The position numbers and the translations under genes are program-made. A stretch of DNA of 7,438 nt from RGIG7378 sp964500525. GTDB taxonomy: Bacteria > Bacillota > Clostridia > RGIG7378. The notes below the pieces were generated by a model, which ran no database searches, was not told the DNA's origin, and saw only the letters and a list, made by a program, of their open reading frames with translations. Position 1 is the stretch's first letter. Each line of letters opens with the position of its first letter. The stretch covers positions 1 to 7,438 of the forward strand of contig CAZCOE010000040.1 of the NCBI GenBank assembly GCA_964500525.1. Direction: 5' to 3'. Below, one piece after another: positions 6,753 through 7,438 of the stretch.

Positions 6753-6782
6753 GGCGTTTGGTATAGATTCATCCCCAACGCC
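6753..6782. repeat. Imperfect palindrome (GGCGTTTGG/CCCAACGCC)
   Basis: Nine-base arms at 6753-6761 and 6774-6782 pair with one mismatch around a 12-base loop. No T-tract follows on either strand. It may be a folded intergenic repeat or a protein-binding site; nothing else supports a role. Confidence 0.4.
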
Positions 6783-6942
6783 GATAGTTTACAACCTTGC
6801 ATGTGTCAGGCGATTTCTTCCCATGGCGGGCTTGGGATAATTGGCCTATGCTCTTTCCTGTTCCCAATCCGATTTCAAGCACATAGCTTTCAGAATTGAT
6901 GGCTTATAATCGCAGGAGCCGGAGATAAAATATACAGGCATC

Positions 6943-7053
6943 TCATATTCCCTGCATGGACACCTGGGCTTTTCCCTGAATCAGGGTGGATGCTGTCTGA
7001 ACCATGGCCGGCGCCACCCCGCAGAACATCATCAGTCCAAGATTGTGAACCAT
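6943..7053 (-). pseudogene. Possible decayed gene fragment
   Basis: A 36-residue frame, hydrophobic at its start (LGLMMFCGVAPAMV) and then TASTLIQGKAQVSMQ, stops at a TGA. Continuing in a shifted frame gives EYEMPVYFISGSCDY and a further 23 residues before a TAG. The two pieces could be one broken coding region. There is no ribosome binding site before the ATG, which lies 12 bases past the lipoprotein stop. I cannot name the parent family with confidence; an alpha/beta hydrolase is only a weak guess, and chance open frames are a real alternative. Confidence 0.2.
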
Positions 7054-7064
7054 TTAGATGTCAA

Positions 7065-7438
7065 CTAATCAAAGTCAATGTCTAGATTGTATATGCCGTA
7101 ACCGTTATCGTTTTTGACAATCTCTATTTCCATTTGAAAAGCTGTATCATCGCAGGATACATTCATTGATAAACTATACGCAGAACCATCAACCGAGCTA
7201 TCGTACAAGGACGATTTGAATCCGGTATATTTCTCGATACTTATATTTGAAAAATCAACCTTTCTTTCCTTCTCAATGCCTGTGAAATAAGTTTTAAGGT
7301 CTGCAGGACGTTCGGGATGCAAAAAACCTTCCGCCCCTTTATAATCTTCAGAGGAAACTTTTTCAAGGAATCCTTCAACATGGGATTTTGCTTCGTCCCC
7401 TGAAATACCGCCGGAACAGGCAGATAAGGTAAACACAA
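7065..7438 (-). CDS. Small lipoprotein, 5' end beyond the window (unknown function)
   Basis: The visible part is about 124 codons ending in TAG. It opens with FTLSACSGG, a lipobox (LSAC), so a signal peptide must continue past the right edge. A GTG at 7434-7436 lies inside the signal peptide and is unlikely to be the real start. The mature protein, about 117 residues from the Cys, runs GISGDEAKSHVEGFLEKV, then EGFLHPERPADLKTYFTGIEKE, then beta-strand-like stretches ending YGIYNLDIDFD. A helix followed by alternating strands resembles the NTF2-like or DUF4878-type lipoproteins of Firmicutes, but no signature residues confirm it. It would be anchored on the outer face of the membrane. Its stop is about 650 bases upstream of the kinase gene with a terminator between, so it is probably a separate unit. 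Confidence 0.75.
   Translation of the reverse strand, partial: VFTLSACSGGISGDEAKSHVEGFLEKVSSEDYKGAEGFLHPERPADLKTYFTGIEKERKVDFSNISIEKYTGFKSSLYDSSVDGSAYSLSMNVSCDDTAFQMEIEIVKNDNGYGIYNLDIDFD

Larger units (their letters stand above)
6728..7064. other. Intergenic stretch without a convincing gene
   Basis: No reading frame here has both a ribosome binding site and a recognisable product. On the minus strand, a 36-codon frame (7053-6943) starts straight after a TAA without a ribosome binding site and reads like protein (VHNLGLMMFCGVAPAM). Around 6950-6850 a different frame reads EYEMPVYFISGSCDY, which faintly resembles the strand-turn segment of alpha/beta hydrolases. Together these could be the frameshifted remains of a gene lost after the lipoprotein gene. 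The palindrome at 6753-6782 is the only other structure seen. Confidence 0.4.

Noticed and set aside
6654..6899. An 81-codon plus-strand frame in the intergenic stretch
   Set aside because: It crosses the terminator hairpin and palindrome, has no clear ribosome binding site, and matches no family I know.
6905..6910. TATAAT on the plus strand as a promoter
   Set aside because: No -35 box lies at a suitable distance, and no plus-strand gene follows.
7434..7436. GTG as the true start of the right-edge lipoprotein
   Set aside because: It would leave only six residues before the lipobox Cys, too short for a signal peptide; the start must lie outside the window.

Overview
All recognisable genes in this window lie on the minus strand. 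The style points to a Gram-positive, low-to-medium-GC Firmicute, most likely a gut Clostridium or Lachnospiraceae relative. The signs are strong GGAGG ribosome binding sites, type II (lipoprotein) signal peptides, intrinsic terminators with T-tracts, and a membrane hybrid histidine kinase with a large external sensor. This taxonomic call is inference; no marker gene is present.

Reading in the direction of transcription (high to low coordinates): (1) 7438-7065 is the 3' part of a small lipoprotein gene that runs off the window edge. (2) 7064-6420 is a 645-base stretch without a convincing gene. It holds a possible decayed gene fragment, two hairpins (one a likely terminator), a pair of 21-base near-identical direct repeats, and a promoter candidate for the next operon. 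(3) 6419-2293 is a two-gene operon with a 4-base ATGA overlap. The first gene is a hybrid sensor kinase (external sensor, HisKA, HATPase, receiver). The second is a lipoprotein in which a family 1 extracellular solute-binding protein is fused to a 5'-nucleotidase C-terminal domain without the metallophosphatase catalytic domain. The operon closes with an intrinsic terminator at 2185-2212. (4) 2126-222 is a second operon: a promoter with palindromes over it, a MarR-family regulator, and a MATE multidrug efflux pump, again joined by an ATGA overlap. (5) 228-1 is an array of 44-base repeats separated by GC-rich hairpins; the last codons and the stop of the MATE gene lie in this repeat sequence.

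The most unusual item is the kinase plus binding-protein/5'-nucleotidase-C fusion. There is no ABC permease or ATPase beside it and no DNA-binding response regulator. The simplest reading is a surface sensory unit in which the lipoprotein captures a ligand (perhaps a nucleotide-, nucleoside- or sugar-like compound) and works with the kinase sensor domain. The MarR-MATE pair is an ordinary drug-responsive efflux operon, analogous in layout to mepRA.
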